NCBI GenBank assembly: GCA_035235625.1
Contig: CP141141.1
Coordinates: 20,395,968-20,459,967, forward strand
Direction of reading: 5' to 3'
DNA length: 64,000 nt
Origin: Saururus chinensis
Taxonomy: Eukaryota; Streptophyta; Magnoliopsida; Piperales; Saururaceae
Shown: positions 22,807-35,271 of the stretch, in pieces
Position numbering within the stretch: the first letter of the stretch is position 1
Layout of the letters: every line of letters begins with the position of its first letter
Notes under the pieces: model-generated
Database searches by the model: none
The model's input: only the letters and a program-made list of their open reading frames with translations
Told to the model about the DNA's origin: nothing
Program-made: the position numbers and the translations under genes

Positions 22807-23640
22807 AGAGGGCTGGCCGAACCAAGGGGGAGAGGGGAGTGAGAAGATAGCGTGTGGGAGAGGAGTCCTTACGGGGAGGTTTCCCACGAAGGTTAGGATT
22901 CCCCCCATGTGACCTTCCATTCTCCTAAAGGTTATTTATAATTTAATTAAATTATTCCCAATTTGAAAGATTACAGACTCCTTTGGTAGCTTGTAACCAA
23001 AGCAAGGACTTGGGCAGGCTGGGTGGTAACAAGGCACACACCTAAGCCCATCTAAAACCAACTTACCCATTCATCTGCCTAATTCTTTTCTTTTCGGATT
23101 AAAGCCGGTGTTTCATCAAAGTTTCCTTAAATAAAACACCTCCTAGACCTATCTTTTTAGTTAGGGCTTGTTGGAAAGTCTAGGCTAATCTCATCCGACC
23201 ACATATTTACTCTCATACATAGGCCGCTCAGGTAAAGTTATGTATGCAACTCCACTAACTTACCAAAAATAAACTGTTAGGTCAAAATAGTGGATTTCTC
23301 CCTTCCCATACCTCTGGTTAGGGTTTTGTAGTTTTCAAATAGTCAAGTTAACTGTGTAATCCAGCACTCTCGGCTTAAAATAGGAATGTCCCCGCCCCTG
23401 CCTCTAATAATTAAGGAGTCAAATCTAGACTTTTTAAAATTAATTAACATCAAAAAATTATTTTAAATTTTTAAGGTATTATAATATGTACAATATTGCA
23501 TACATTTTGCATAATATTGTACAAACATTACGTAATATGGGGGGCTTTTTTTGTAATATATACATACATGTTGTAGAATATTGCAGGTAGTACCCATAGC
23601 ATGCATACATCAAGTGTGAATTATACAACGTATGTCTGCG
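22807..23640. other. No gene recognised between the LTR and the RDR1 upstream region
   Basis: GAGAGGGG-rich at the left, then AT-rich intergenic sequence. 23495-23600 has several 'ATAATATNGTACAA' and 'GCATACAT' phrases. Nothing else is supported. Confidence 0.5.
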
Positions 23641-24831
23641 CCCCAAGAAATAACACAAGCACTATGCCGCTCCATGAGAGTACGGAGAATCACTTTTCTT
23701 AATTGAATTAGTTGCTTTGGTCTAGAAAAAGCAGACCAGCGGGTAACTAGTGAGATGAAGTGAAAAGTGAGGATTACAACTGCTCAGCCTGTCAATGCAT
23801 GTGTAAGTGTATTACGTACTTCACACATGACTACCACTTACACCCTGAAAGCTTCAAGACGCTACTCTCCCATCGCTACCATCCTTCCAACAAGGACAAA
23901 ACCTTTTCTTTCTTTTCATTCTCTCGTTTTCTTTCCTTAATGTACGTAGAAGGGAAGACCAGAGCAAGAAAGGTGGAGGAGCTCCTTCCACCCTATTTCC
24001 CACCATGTTCCTCCTCCTCTCTTCTCCATTATTGTGGCCACCAAGGAGCAAGCACGGAGTGTAGATACTGGAGGATCAGAGTCTGAAAGTGAGAAGCGTA
24101 GACTCTCTTTCTACTTCACTTGTTTTGATGATCCAGTTCAGGATAATGCTGTACTATCTTCCTATGTTTCTGCTGCTGCCTTGTTGTTTTGGTCTTTAAA
24201 TCACGGAGGCATGAGGAGAAGGAATGTGGGTCATTTTGAAAATGATTTTTTTTACCAAATTCTGTAATTTCTTATGCATTCGCTTAACTGTCTGTCTCAC
24301 TTGATTGGTCTTATTAGATTTTCTTGGACTCATCAACCTCCTGTGTGGACTCTGGACAGCCTAACTTAGGATCATCTTAAGATAATCCAGTCGGCTCTGA
24401 TTTTCATGGTGGAATGTGTGTTGTCTTTTTGTTCGAGACCTTACTTCTTTGTTCTTGAGCTTTCATGTGAGACTGATTTTTTGTTATGAAAGCTTGCATG
24501 TCAGACTGAAGAATGACTTTGGAGCCCAATGAAATTTGATGCTGGGATTACCTTGTAGAACCATGCGATCAACCCATTCTGTTTTGACAAGGATGGAAGA
24601 TTTGCAAAGTTAGTCTTTGAAGTTTGTTACTTCCTGTCTAATACAAAAATCTCTTTGCGGTGTAAGAATTTTTCTTTCTTCATATTTCTCTTTGAAAGTG
24701 GTAGCTTCTGGTTATGATCTGCAGCTATGTGCTTGTTTCAAGTGATCAAAACCAAATTAACAAGTGGCTTTGGCTTGTTTTATGTAGGCGCAGTCTGTTC
24801 AATGTCAAAGAGGTAAAAAGAAAAGAAGAGA
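23641..24831 (+). promoter_or_regulatory. Upstream and leader region of the RDR1-type gene
   Basis: The region probably holds the promoter and a 5' leader that may be spliced. A pyrimidine-rich stretch with TTTTCTTTCTTTTC (23902-23940) is typical of a plant leader. A 77-codon frame at 24034-24267 (starting MATKEQARSVDTGGSESESE) lies upstream. It could be a leader ORF or an exon of something else, but I do not recognise it. A T-rich stretch ending TGTAG (24782-24786) could be a 3' splice site just before the coding start. Exact transcription and splice sites cannot be fixed from sequence alone. Confidence 0.4.
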
Positions 24832-27800
24832 ATGGGAACAAGTACTATTCAAGTATGTGGTTTCCCTTTGGGTTCCTCTGCAGGAATAGCGAAGGAATTC
24901 TTGGAAGCGCATACTGGTGAAGGAACTGTTTATGCCCTTAAGATTCGAGAGCCCAAGACAATGACGTCCAAATCAAGGCTTTTTGCAATTGTCCAATTCA
25001 CAAGCAATAGATATGCCGACTACATAACCTCAGAGGCAGACCGGAAACGCCTAAAGTTCGGCTTGTTTCATCTATCTGCTCGGAAGATGGTAAGGGATAT
25101 AGTTCCAAAGCCAAAGCTTTTAATGTCCACATTGGAAAGCATAACTCTGCATTTGGGCTGTCAGATTTCCAAGAAAGAATTCTTTGCTCTATGGGAAGTG
25201 GGAGGTGTCACTGTAAATTTTGGGTTTAATCTTCGAAAATTGGAATTCTTTCTCACCTACAGGGGGGTTGAATATAAGCTAGAGCTCTATTACTCTAGCA
25301 TTTGGAAGATTGAGCTGCATCGCCAACATGGCCAAGACACAATGTTCCTTCTGATTCAGGTTTCCCATTTCAAACTTGTTCCACAAGAGTTTCTTTCAAT
25401 ATTAGCTATTTTGTTTCTTATTCACATTATCAGAAATATATTAAATTATTTATCTAGTTACAAGACAATGACAACTTATCATACAGATAGGTCCGCAATT
25501 TTTAATTTTGGGCACATAATTTCTGTTTCATGCTTTTTATGTTAGTTGCAATATGGAATTTTTATGATATAAAATATTATGATGAATGCATGACTTAATT
25601 TCTAACTCCTAGGTGCAAGCTGCTCCTCGGATCTATAAGAAGATTTCACGGAGCTCAAATAATATATATGATGATCCTATCTTAAACTATTTTAAGGACA
25701 ATTCTGATAACCAGTGGGTCAGAACAACAGATTTTACTCCATCTGCATGTATTGGGCAATCATCTGTTTTGTGTTTGGAGATTCCACAAAACTGCCGGCT
25801 CCCAAATATTGGCGAAAACTTTTACTTTTTCAAAGAGAATTGCGGAGAATTTCGACTCAAAGTTGGGTATTCTTACTCTCGCAGTTTGAATCTAGTTCCC
25901 ATAGTTGAACCTATCTCTGTGCAGTTGCCATATAATATATTGTTCAAAGTAAACTCACTTGTGCAGGAAGGAATTCTTATTGGACCCACACTTGATTTTG
26001 AATTCTATAACTTGGTTGATCCTCACACAGTGCCAATTTCACAAATTGAACATGGATTGGAAAGTCTTGCTCGGTTAAAAAATTCTTGCTTTCAGCCTGT
26101 AAAGTTTCTGCAAGAGACATACAAATCATGCCAAACCTCAAAGCGTTCTTCATCCAATTATGATGCCTTCCTCATGGGACATGGCTTGGTTAGTATACGT
26201 AGGATCCAAGTGACTCCTTCTAAGGTCTACTTCTGCAGGCCCGAAGTTATTGTTTCCAACAGAGTTTTGCGGAATTACTCTGAAGATATCAACAATTTTC
26301 TTCGAGTTTCTTTTGTTGACGAGGACTCTCAAAAAATCCGATCCACTGATTTAGTACTCAGAAATGATCCGGGCAATGATGACAGACAAACTGATGTTTA
26401 CAAGAGGATTCTTTCTACTTTGAGGAATGGAATAGTTATCGGTATGAAGAGGTTTGAATTTCTGGCTTTCTCTTCAAGTCAGCTTCGTGAAAACTCTCTT
26501 TATATGTTTGCTCCAAGGAATGGACTTTCAGCTGCTGATATTAGGAGGTGGATGGGCGACTTCAGTGATATAAGAAACGTAGCCAAGTATGCAGCAAGAC
26601 TTGGTCAGTCATTCGGTTCATCAAAAGAAACTTTGAGTGTTACTATTACTGAAGTTGATCACATTCCTGATGTGGAGGTGAGTGTGTCTGGAAAAACAAA
26701 GTATACTTTCTCTGACGGAATCGGGAAAATATCTGCTGAGTTTGCACGGAAAGTGGCAAAAAAGCATGAGTTAAGGACAAAACCCTCTGCCTTCCAAATC
26801 AGGTATGCTGGATACAAAGGAGTTGTGGCAATGGATCCACAATCGACATGTAAGCTGTCATTAAGGAAAAGTATGTATAAGTACAAATCAAATAACACAA
26901 AGTTGGATGTTTTGGCTTGGAGCAAGTACCAACCTTGTTTCCTCAACCGCCAGTTGATTACTCTTTTGTCAACTCTTGGGGTTCCAGATCATACATTTGA
27001 GAAGAGACAGAAAGAAGTTGTGGAACAGTTGGACACTGTTTTAATAGACCCTATGAAGGCGCAGGAGGCACTTGAGTTCATGTGTCCAGGAGAAAACACT
27101 AGAATTCTAAAGGAAATGCTTATGTGTGGATACAAGCCCGGTACTGAGCCATTCTTGTCCATGATGCTGCAAGCATTTCGAGAATCAAAGCTGTCTGAAC
27201 TGAGGATGAAGTCCCGAATATTTGTTCCACATGGAAGATGTATGATGGGCTGCCTGGATGAGACCAGAACCTTGGACTATGGGCAAGTCTTTGTGAAGGC
27301 TTCTTATGTTAATCAGAAGCAATTTTTTGGTAGTAGTATTGTCTCTGGTTTAAGTGGAACTAGCTCAGGTCAGGGCTCTTTTGTGGTTGAGGGAAGAGTG
27401 ATTGTGGCTAAAAACCCCTGTCTACATCCTGGAGATATCCGGATCTTGAATGCTGTGGATGTCTCAGCATTACACCATATGGTTGATTGTGTTGTTTTCC
27501 CACAGAAAGGGAAGAGGTATATTTTACGTTTCTTTCGCAGTTTTACTTCACTACATCCTAATTCCAGAATCAACATATGCATGTTGGGCCTTACCCTAGA
27601 TTGACGAAGACCAGTAGCTAAACTTAGTCGTATTATAACAAACAAGAACGAGAACAAAATGCTTGTTTCTATTTCATTTACACACTATTCAGTAGCTATT
27701 TCTTATTCTCATTGAAAACTCATTCATTGTTAGTTTTCTCATGAAACTGACTGTAACGTTACTTTCACTTTGCTGTGTAGGCCGCACCCAAATGAATGTT

Positions 27801-28877
27801 CCGGTAGTGATTTGGATGGAGATATCTATTTTGTTTGTTGGGATCCTGAACTCATTCCTCCTCGTCAAGTCCCTCCGATGGAATATGATACATCACCACC
27901 TAAAACGGTTGATCATGATGTTACTATCGAGGTATGTTCTTGAATTCTGGCTTGCAAATTGTCTTTTCTTTTGGTTTGTTATCTGCTGGTGTAACTGCCA
28001 GTAGCTTATTAGCCAAAAAAAAGATTTTATAGTTGATGAGAAAAAAAAATTATCTTATTTACTTTCTTGTGCTTATATAATGTAGGAAATTGAGGAGTAC
28101 TTTACAAACTACATGGTTAATGACAGCTTAGGAGTCATTGCAAATGCTCATGTAGTTTTTGCAGATAGGGAACCCCTAAAGGCCGAGAGTGCACCCTGCC
28201 TTGAACTATCAAATCTTTTCTCAGTGGCCGTAGACTTCCCCAAAACAGGAATCCCTGCCGAAATACCCTCACGTCTGCAGGTCAAGGAATATCCAGATTT
28301 CATGGAGAAGCTTGATAGGCCTACGTACGAGTCCACACGAGTGATTGGGAAACTCTACAGAGCAGTGAAACAAGTTTCCTCTGATTCAGGCTATGTGAAA
28401 TCTTTCACATTTGAGATGGCCAAAAAATCTTATGATCGTGATATGGAAGTGGATGGTTTTAAGGATTACGCCATGGATGCTTCTTACTACAAGGAGAAGT
28501 ATGATTTCAAACTGGGAAACTTGATGGATCATTATGGAGTTAAAAATGAGGCAGAGATAATAAGTGGAAGTATCATGGAATTGTCCACTATTTCTGGAAA
28601 GAAAAAGAACACAGAGGCCATTGCACTTGCTGTAAGGTCTTTAAGGAAGGAAGCCAGGCATTGGTTTGATGAGAAAGGAACTGAATCTGACCAACATGCA
28701 GCTGGTGATGCCTATGCTAAGGCATCAGCATGGTATCATGTTACCTATCATCCAGCCTACTGGGGGGAGTATAATGAAGGACTAAACCGCCCTCATTTCC
28801 TTAGTTTTGCGTGGGTTGTTTATGACAAACTGGTATCAATCAAACAGAGGAAGATGCAGCAAAGGCAAGCACGCTGA
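24832..28877 (+). CDS. RDR1: RNA-dependent RNA polymerase 1 type (four coding exons, 1124 aa)
   Basis: RDR1 copies single-stranded RNA into double-stranded RNA, which Dicer-like enzymes cut into siRNAs; in plants it is linked to antiviral and salicylate-responsive silencing. Coding exons are 24832-25359, 25613-27516, 27781-27931 and 28086-28877. The three introns (253, 264, 154 bp) all have GT-AG ends and join in frame (phases 0, 2, 0). The start ATG has A at -3 and G at +4. Residues 2-110 form the RRM-like N-terminus (TIQVCGFPLG, RLFAIVQFTS). The RdRP core includes FSDGIGKIS (about 542), FQIRYAGYKGVVAMDP, NTKLDVLAWSKYQPC and MMGCLDETRTLDYGQVF. The catalytic DLDGD is at 821-825 in exon 3. The C-terminus has AWYHVTYHPAYW. 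About 1.1 kb of amino-acid length fits RDR1 and no lesion is seen. Wording favours RDR1 over RDR2 or RDR6. Confidence 0.96.
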
Positions 28878-29210
28878 AGCAGATAAAGCTAACAGGACTG
28901 TGACTGAAGTTGTGGTGTAATGAGCCATAGCTGTCAGCTTCTGTTAATTTGAGTATGCATAGGGTACTGCAAACTTATTTACATGTAGAAAGGTATTGTC
29001 GCATATTGGTTTGTGAACATTTTTATGTGATTGTCAAATACATTGCACATAGAAGGTATGTCTCGTAAAATGGTAATGTGACTGGATGCTGTATGGTGTT
29101 TCATTTCAGATGATATTTTCCATTGAGTCCCTGTATGTACAAGAAGTGTGTATAAATGTTCTTCCTGTTCTGTGAAAACTTTCATAAATAAGCATTTTTT
29201 TTAACGAAAG
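28878..29210 (+). other. Probable 3' UTR of the RDR1-type gene
   Basis: AT/TG-rich sequence after the TGA at 28875-28877. TGTAA/TGTATG-rich stretches (28970-29150) are followed by CATAAATAAGC near 29183, which could act as a polyadenylation signal. 29211-29652 is AT-rich intergenic sequence in which I see nothing. Confidence 0.45.
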
Positions 29211-29652
29211 ATTAATCATGCATGAATTATCTAAAGGACACATAGGTCAAAAGTTGGTAATCATAATATCATGAAAAGGTCTTTATTACATTCATGTAAG
29301 ATTAAGCAAATGTGAATTTCATAGTAGGTGACAACCATCATAGGTTCAAGTTTTCCTTTTCAGTTCTCTAGGATGGTGTGGTCTTTCTGTTGTTTCCCAC
29401 TTGATTCATGGCTCTAATTTTGCATTTCAGTTTGGATTGATCAAGACTATTAGTTGTAAGCCGACTTCGTATATTGTGGGGTGGTCTCCAGTTCTTTATA
29501 TGCCCAATTAGTAGACAGCTGCTTACATTCTTAATTCAAAAATGCCAAGAGATTAAATCTAAACCAGATTTTATACTGTTTTTAAATATTCTACAGAGAT
29601 TACATATCCAAAACGGTTTGCAAGAGAGCAAAATTCATAGCACAGACTAAAG

Positions 29653-30312
29653 TGTTGGACCATATGGGCTCAGGCTGGTTCGGTCCAACTAAGTCGCGGT
29701 CTGGGTGAATCGGTACAGGCCATGGGGTCCAAGGGTGGTGGGGGCACATGTTCCCTCTTTACACATAATTAGAATGGGACCCGGATATGTCACATACGTA
29801 TACTAAACATACATTTACATGTGCATTTACACATTGTGGGGCCATACATGCGAATTAGGTGTCGAGGGTGGGACTCGTGATTGGCGAGGGGTCAACCCTG
29901 TCGTGGGTTTGGCCGTGTGCAGGGGGTCCAGGCCTCCGCGGGCTCTGAGAGACAAAGCCCCCACGCTCGTTGTGATTGAACCTCTATTAGAAACCAGAAG
30001 GAATTAAGCAAGCAAGCCCTTTTAATCTCAGCTCAATTCTAGCCCGCCTAAATATGTAAGGTAAGAGGATATTTACAGAGAGAAAGAGACAAGGAGGCTG
30101 ACCTAATTGCTGGCCACCCCACCCTCTCCTCCTCTCTCCCAATCAGGAGGTAGGAGGATATTTATGTCCCTTTGATTGATTGAATGAGATGCATATTTAT
30201 TACTAATTGATGTTAGATATTGCATGTATTTAGTGTAGATTGTTAAAGATTGAATTTTTATTGGTACACCAACCCCCTCCCGCCACGGTTCCACTGGTCC
30301 AGCCACTCAACA
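29653..30312 (+). mobile_element. Solo LTR, 660 bp, target-site duplication TAAAG
   Basis: It starts TGTTGGACCATATGGGC, ends CCACTCAACA, and is flanked by TAAAG on both sides (29648-29652 and 30313-30317). It is the opposite-strand relative of 32565-33519: shared phrases include TTGGACC, GGGGTCAACCC, AGGGGTCCAGG and GCGGGCTCTGAGAG. It lies about 0.8 kb downstream of the RDR1 stop codon. Confidence 0.92.
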
Positions 30313-30317
30313 TAAAG

Positions 30318-32559
30318 CTGAAGACATTGACATGCATGAAGGCTGCTATACGGTAAGCAAACATTAAAGGTTCAAAAGATGATCACGCTACTATTATATT
30401 GCTAGTGGCTGCTCATTGTATTTACTTATCTCTATGTGTGGCACTAACATATCTGAGAGATAAGCTATTGCATTAGTGTAATTTTCCATCAAGTAGAATC
30501 TCCACTGTAAGTCTGTTCGTTTGCTGGCCCATGTTGTGCCCTTGTCAGATAAAAGCTTCCTATGACAAGAACAGGCAGTTGATGCTACAAAAGAATATCT
30601 TTTGATGTAAGTTCATGTCATACCTCCTAACTGGAGAAGTTTATAAATTTATATTTCGCTAAGCAAGGGAGAAGTTTATGAATTTACGCTGTGACTTATG
30701 AAATATAAATTTGCAGTATGTATTATTTTTGTTTATCGCTCAAACGTTATATGTTCAAAAGGATATGTAGTTCCCATATTTGTTTGTACTAGCATTATCA
30801 ATTATGAAGTCTGATACTGGCTTTTTGCTTGACTAATCAAGTCAACCACATTAGCTTTGTCCATTAGCTTGATGTAAAACAGGAGAAGCCACATTAACTG
30901 CCTGCTAAATAGCATGGAATCTTGTCCTCCCCACCCAAATCCGTACTCGCAGGCAGCTAGAATAGGAAAGGGACCTTCCTTGGCTTTTCATTGGCTTAGG
31001 CAGTAAGCAATTGAATGTGGTTGAGTGAAGCTAATCGTTGAAAAGCCCCTGTTCTAGACTGGTTGAGCGGTCGGCTCTACCCCAGGTCCCAGTATGATGG
31101 TTTATCAAAAGAGTAGTGTTATTGTGATACTAACTTTTGCACGTCAAAACTATACTTTATTGTTTCAGAAACCATAACAGTGGTTTTGAAATTATGAAGT
31201 AGAGTTTATTATAGTTTTAAAATAATGAAGTAGAGTTTTTACATATAAAGTTAATGTCACTCAAGTATTTTTCTTATAAAAAGGATTGGGTCCTTTTAAT
31301 ATATAGCTATATTAATATGGGAAAATATAATAGGCGGTTTGGCTCACATGCATCGGTGTGCACTAGGGCACCACAAACAATATGATCGAGATCTGATAGC
31401 ACGTGTTAACACAAAGGGAGTGCAAGTAATTCAAATCTGCCTACCCCCTATATTAACGTGTGACGATAAATCAAAATTCAAAGGCCTATGGTGCATCAAT
31501 GCATGTTGATACATATGAGTAGGGGCACATACTAATGAGACTCTCTAATATAGATAAATATAGTAAAAAAAGATTATTTTCTTTTTTAGCTGAACAAAAA
31601 ATAAATAAATAAGTAAAAAAGAAACAAAATGAGATAAAATAACTACAATATATTACATATAACATTAAAATGTTATGTCTTGACCTAAGGTGTCACAACC
31701 TTGAATTTATTTTAAAAACATTTCAAAAATTATCAGTGAAGACAAAATCATGATCAAGCATTTTGCTTTTATTCAAACTGCACATAATCCATCACAATTA
31801 AATTTAGAGTTGTGATTCTTATTTTTCAAACTTACAAATAGTACTACTATTATCACAAAAAAGCATTTCCAAGATACGTTAAGTCTCAAACATATACGTA
31901 CAGTTAAACAAGCAAAAATAACTAGTAGAAGCTGTTGACCTTTCATGGTCTTATTACATATTGTTACTTTTATTAAAAGTTTCTAAGTTAAGAACTTTAA
32001 CAGTCTTTTTCTTGACTTGCACCACCCTCAAGCTGCTCTTCCTTGAAGCGTGCATCACTAGGATGATGATTATAGTAGGATTGAAGTTAAAAATAATATT
32101 ATAGTTTAATAAATATTATTTACATTTATTTATCAAAGATGGAATGCAACTTACCATAGTTGAGTTTGATAATCACCAAGCCTAGGGACACCAACTTTCT
32201 ACTCACATTGTTACTCCCTCTGGAGTTCACAAAAGGTTATAAGATTCTGCATCCCAAAGTCTTGCAACCCCTCTTTAAACTGGTTGGTTGCACTTCATGA
32301 AATGGAGATGAAAGCCCTACGAATAGCAATAGTGGGATGCTAGAGCCCATAAAATTCTTGTACTGTAAACTACTTGTGCAATGACCCTTTGAATGTCGGT
32401 AGCTCCAGGTAGAAGGACTACCCTCATACATGTCTTTAGTCTTTTAAAGACCTCACAACCATTCCACCAAGCCTATGCAAACCTCTTCTCGATTTACACA
32501 ATCAAATAGTTGACATCATGCACTATGCCCTTGCCAAGATTTGCACTCCCAACCATTTC
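30318..32559. other. Intergenic, no gene recognised
   Basis: AT-rich sequence with frequent stops on both strands. 31150-31240 carries two similar ATGAAGTAGAGTTT phrases. 32030-32480 on the minus strand has short open stretches (for example VIAQVVYSTRILWALASHYC in one frame) that suggest decayed coding sequence, but I could not place them in a family. Confidence 0.45.
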
Positions 32560-32564
32560 CTTGT

Positions 32565-33519
32565 TGTAGAGTAGTCGGACTAGCGGAAGCAAGGTGGGTA
32601 GGGGGTCATGTACTAATCAAAATTCCAACTTTACAATCAATCTACAAGAACATGCATAAAAACTCAATTCAATGAGCAATATAACACCACCCAATCATTA
32701 ATCATGCATATAAGAAAACAAATTGGGGCAATAGCATACTGACCTCGGGCATTCCAGCCCCTTGCACGCCCTTGAAACAATCAGCCCGTACTCTTAGATT
32801 ACAAGAAACAAGCGTAGGGATTAAGGATTACCTTTATGTGTTGATACCTCACAAACCAATGCTCTTGGATTGAAGAATTTCAGTAAGGAAGCAAGCCCAA
32901 TGAATCACCAACATGTCCCACCAATGGAGGAGAGTCTTCTCCTTCAATCAGCCCACCAAAGAGGTGTGGGAGAGGGGAGGACAGAGGCAGCCCACACCAA
33001 AGAGGGGGAGAGGGGGCTGCTAGATTGGGAGAGAGGAGACAAGAGGGGGCAGCCCAAACTTAGGGCGGTCTCCTCTCTTGCTCTCCCTTAAATACCCCTT
33101 ACTTTCCTCTCTTAAGCGGGACTATATGTGGGATATTCTAATTGGGCTTTCCTGCTCTAAATCTTCCGGTTTAACTTTAGAGTCATACACAACAGGAGCA
33201 GGCTCTCTCTCAGAGCCCGCCGATACCTGGACCCCTTGCACATGACTAAGCCCGTGACAGGGTCAACCCCTCGCTAACCACAGGTCCCACCATTGACATA
33301 TAATTTGCGCATCTAGACCCCACAACGTGTTAATGCACAACCTAGTTGCATGCCTAGTGTAAGTGTGTGACGTAGGAAGGTCCCATAGAATTAGTGTAAC
33401 AAAGGCACATGTGGGGTCGGCCACCCCCAACACCCTTTGAACCCGTGGCCCGTACCGGCTCCCCCGGACCGCGACAACATTGGACCGAAATGGGCCCAAG
33501 CCCATACCCTGGTCCAACA
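32565..33519 (-). mobile_element. Solo LTR, 955 bp, target-site duplication CTTGT
   Basis: Read on the minus strand it starts TGTTGGACCAGGGTATGG and ends CTACTCTACA. CTTGT flanks it on both sides (32560-32564 and 33520-33524). A GGGGTATTTAAGGGAG promoter box on the minus strand (about 33090) supports this orientation. It belongs to the same family as 29653-30312 but in inverse orientation and about 300 bp longer, mostly in a GA-rich part near 32920-33060. Confidence 0.92.
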
Positions 33520-33524
33520 CTTGT

Positions 33525-34840
33525 CAGATGAACTTTCTCTCAAGTTTATGTCTCAGTTTATTATTAAGGTATCTCATGAGATCAATCATTACTCCTCAAT
33601 CACCTATTTAAGATTCCCTACCAGTCCTAGTTGACAACACCATTGATACATCCTCTCCATGTTGACCACTTGACACTACTCTCGACATGTCCTCACTTTT
33701 GTCTATAAGAGCCGACACCCTTACAGCCTATGTTGGACACTCATGTGAGTTTAATACCCTTCAAAACTTGACAGTTAGTACCATAGTGCCTCTAGCCCAA
33801 AACAATAAATGTAGATGACTACAAGATGTAGCCTCTTGCATAGAAAATTAATCTACCACGTAATTAATCGAACAAGATAAAGTACTCTACAGATTTTTTT
33901 CGTAGAAACCCAACTAGGGAAAAACCATGTAACCACTCTAGTTACAAAGGCCTAACAATTACCATGACACTAGAAATCCATCTCAACATGATTTTTGGCT
34001 ACCAAAGTCCATCTTGGTACTTTTGAACTTTCTCTTTTGGTCTTCTTTTTCCTTAGAACATCCTATTAAAACTTCAAACAATGTTCATCTTGATTAGCCC
34101 CATCAACATCTTCAAAGGTCTTGAACTTCACAATAACTCCTTTAGATTGAATGATCTTCAATCTTCTCAGCAACACTTCAAGCAAACTTGGATTAAGGTT
34201 TCAATCTCAAGGCTCTTTTCTTCACCACTTTATCCTTTAAGTGTAGATATGAAAAATCATCTTCCTCTTCAAGAGCAAATGTGGATATATGAAGTCTCCT
34301 CACACTATTCATGAAGCTAAAGGCCTAGACATGAATAATTGTAGGATTCTTTGAATTTTCTAAGCCTTCTTCTCCTCTATTCTCACTTTCTAATCCCCCT
34401 AATATAGAACCCCCAAGTCTAAATAAGGAAGTTTAGTTTAACTAGGAATGTAAATTAAATAGGAATGGTCTAATTAAATAATGATGCATTGAAGTGATCG
34501 ATCATTCTTCTGTTATGTCTAAATATAGTGCCCTATCGATTGATCTATTGACCAAGCGATCAGTTGTTTCTACTTTTGATTGAAAAACTCTCAAACACAT
34601 TCATTATCCAAAAAATATGTCCAATAGGCGATCGTTAGGTTATGAAACTAGAGAACCTTGTGAACAACATTTAAGGTCAACTAATCTTTTTGTTAAGCAA
34701 TCAATCGCTTTGGACAAACCATTTTATGTTCAAAAAGTCTCCAACACTCTTCTACACTCTCAATTAAGGTTCCCTTTAGCCCAAATTGAGTGAGTATGAT
34801 GTGTATGCATATTTTTACGTGTCAATACACTGATTTGAGT
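33525..34840 (-). mobile_element. SIRE-like copia LTR fragment (minus strand)
   Basis: The minus strand aligns by eye with 41.6-42.7 kb. Shared parts are the AGTGTGTGTGCATATT-like start region (34800-34815), runs of GATCGATCG-type motifs (34490-34700), 'GACTTGGGGGTTCTATAT' (about 34410) and 'TTGATCTTGAGAT' phrases. No coding sequence. The ends were not located. Confidence 0.55.
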
Positions 34841-34859
34841 ATACTGGTCCACTTCATTT

Positions 34860-35271
34860 TCAACATCTAATCTTTAGACATATTGTGACTCAATTTTTAC
34901 ACACATATGACATTGTTTTGATCACGGAAATAAGAACACTTTACATATGGCAACATAAGCTCTTACAAGAAATTATGAGGTGGAGGAGCAAAATTAAAGA
35001 TGGCACATTCATGTATTTTGAAGAACGACTCGATGGAATGGTGATTTTCAAAGGGCAATTGTGTGTATCCAACGATCCAGAGTTGAAGAATGAAATTCTT
35101 ACTGAAGCTCATTGATCAAGATTTTCTATTTACCTAGGTGGGATGAAGATGTAGTAGGACATGGAACATAACTTTTAGTGGAGTTGTTTGAAGAAGGATA
35201 TTGCAACATTTAAATGTCTCACCTACTAGCAAGTCAAAGAACATTGATATCCATGAGGAATGTTGCAACTC
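34860..35271 (+). pseudogene. Gypsy pol fragment: RNase H end and integrase zinc-binding region
   Basis: The frame at 34885-35115 contains GQLCVSNDPELKNEILTEAH, the classic start of gypsy integrase. After the stop, GGMKM and CLKKDIATF continue in the same area. The sequence breaks at 35271 where an LTR copy begins. Confidence 0.8.

Noticed and set aside
21949-22811. Candidate solo LTR 21954-22806 flanked by AGAGG
   Set aside because: Only one confirmed end; a 5-bp match next to a TG is not unlikely in 2 kb. Kept as a note only.
26659-27657. Minus-strand frames inside the RDR1 exons
   Set aside because: Shadows of the coding strand.
31080-31120. TGGTTGAGCGGTCGGCTCTACCC-like text that resembles part of a tRNA
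   Set aside because: No acceptor stem or anticodon arm could be formed.
32237-32431. Minus-strand 64-codon frame between the two solo LTRs
   Set aside because: Possible decayed coding sequence but no family recognised in any frame; not called as a gene.
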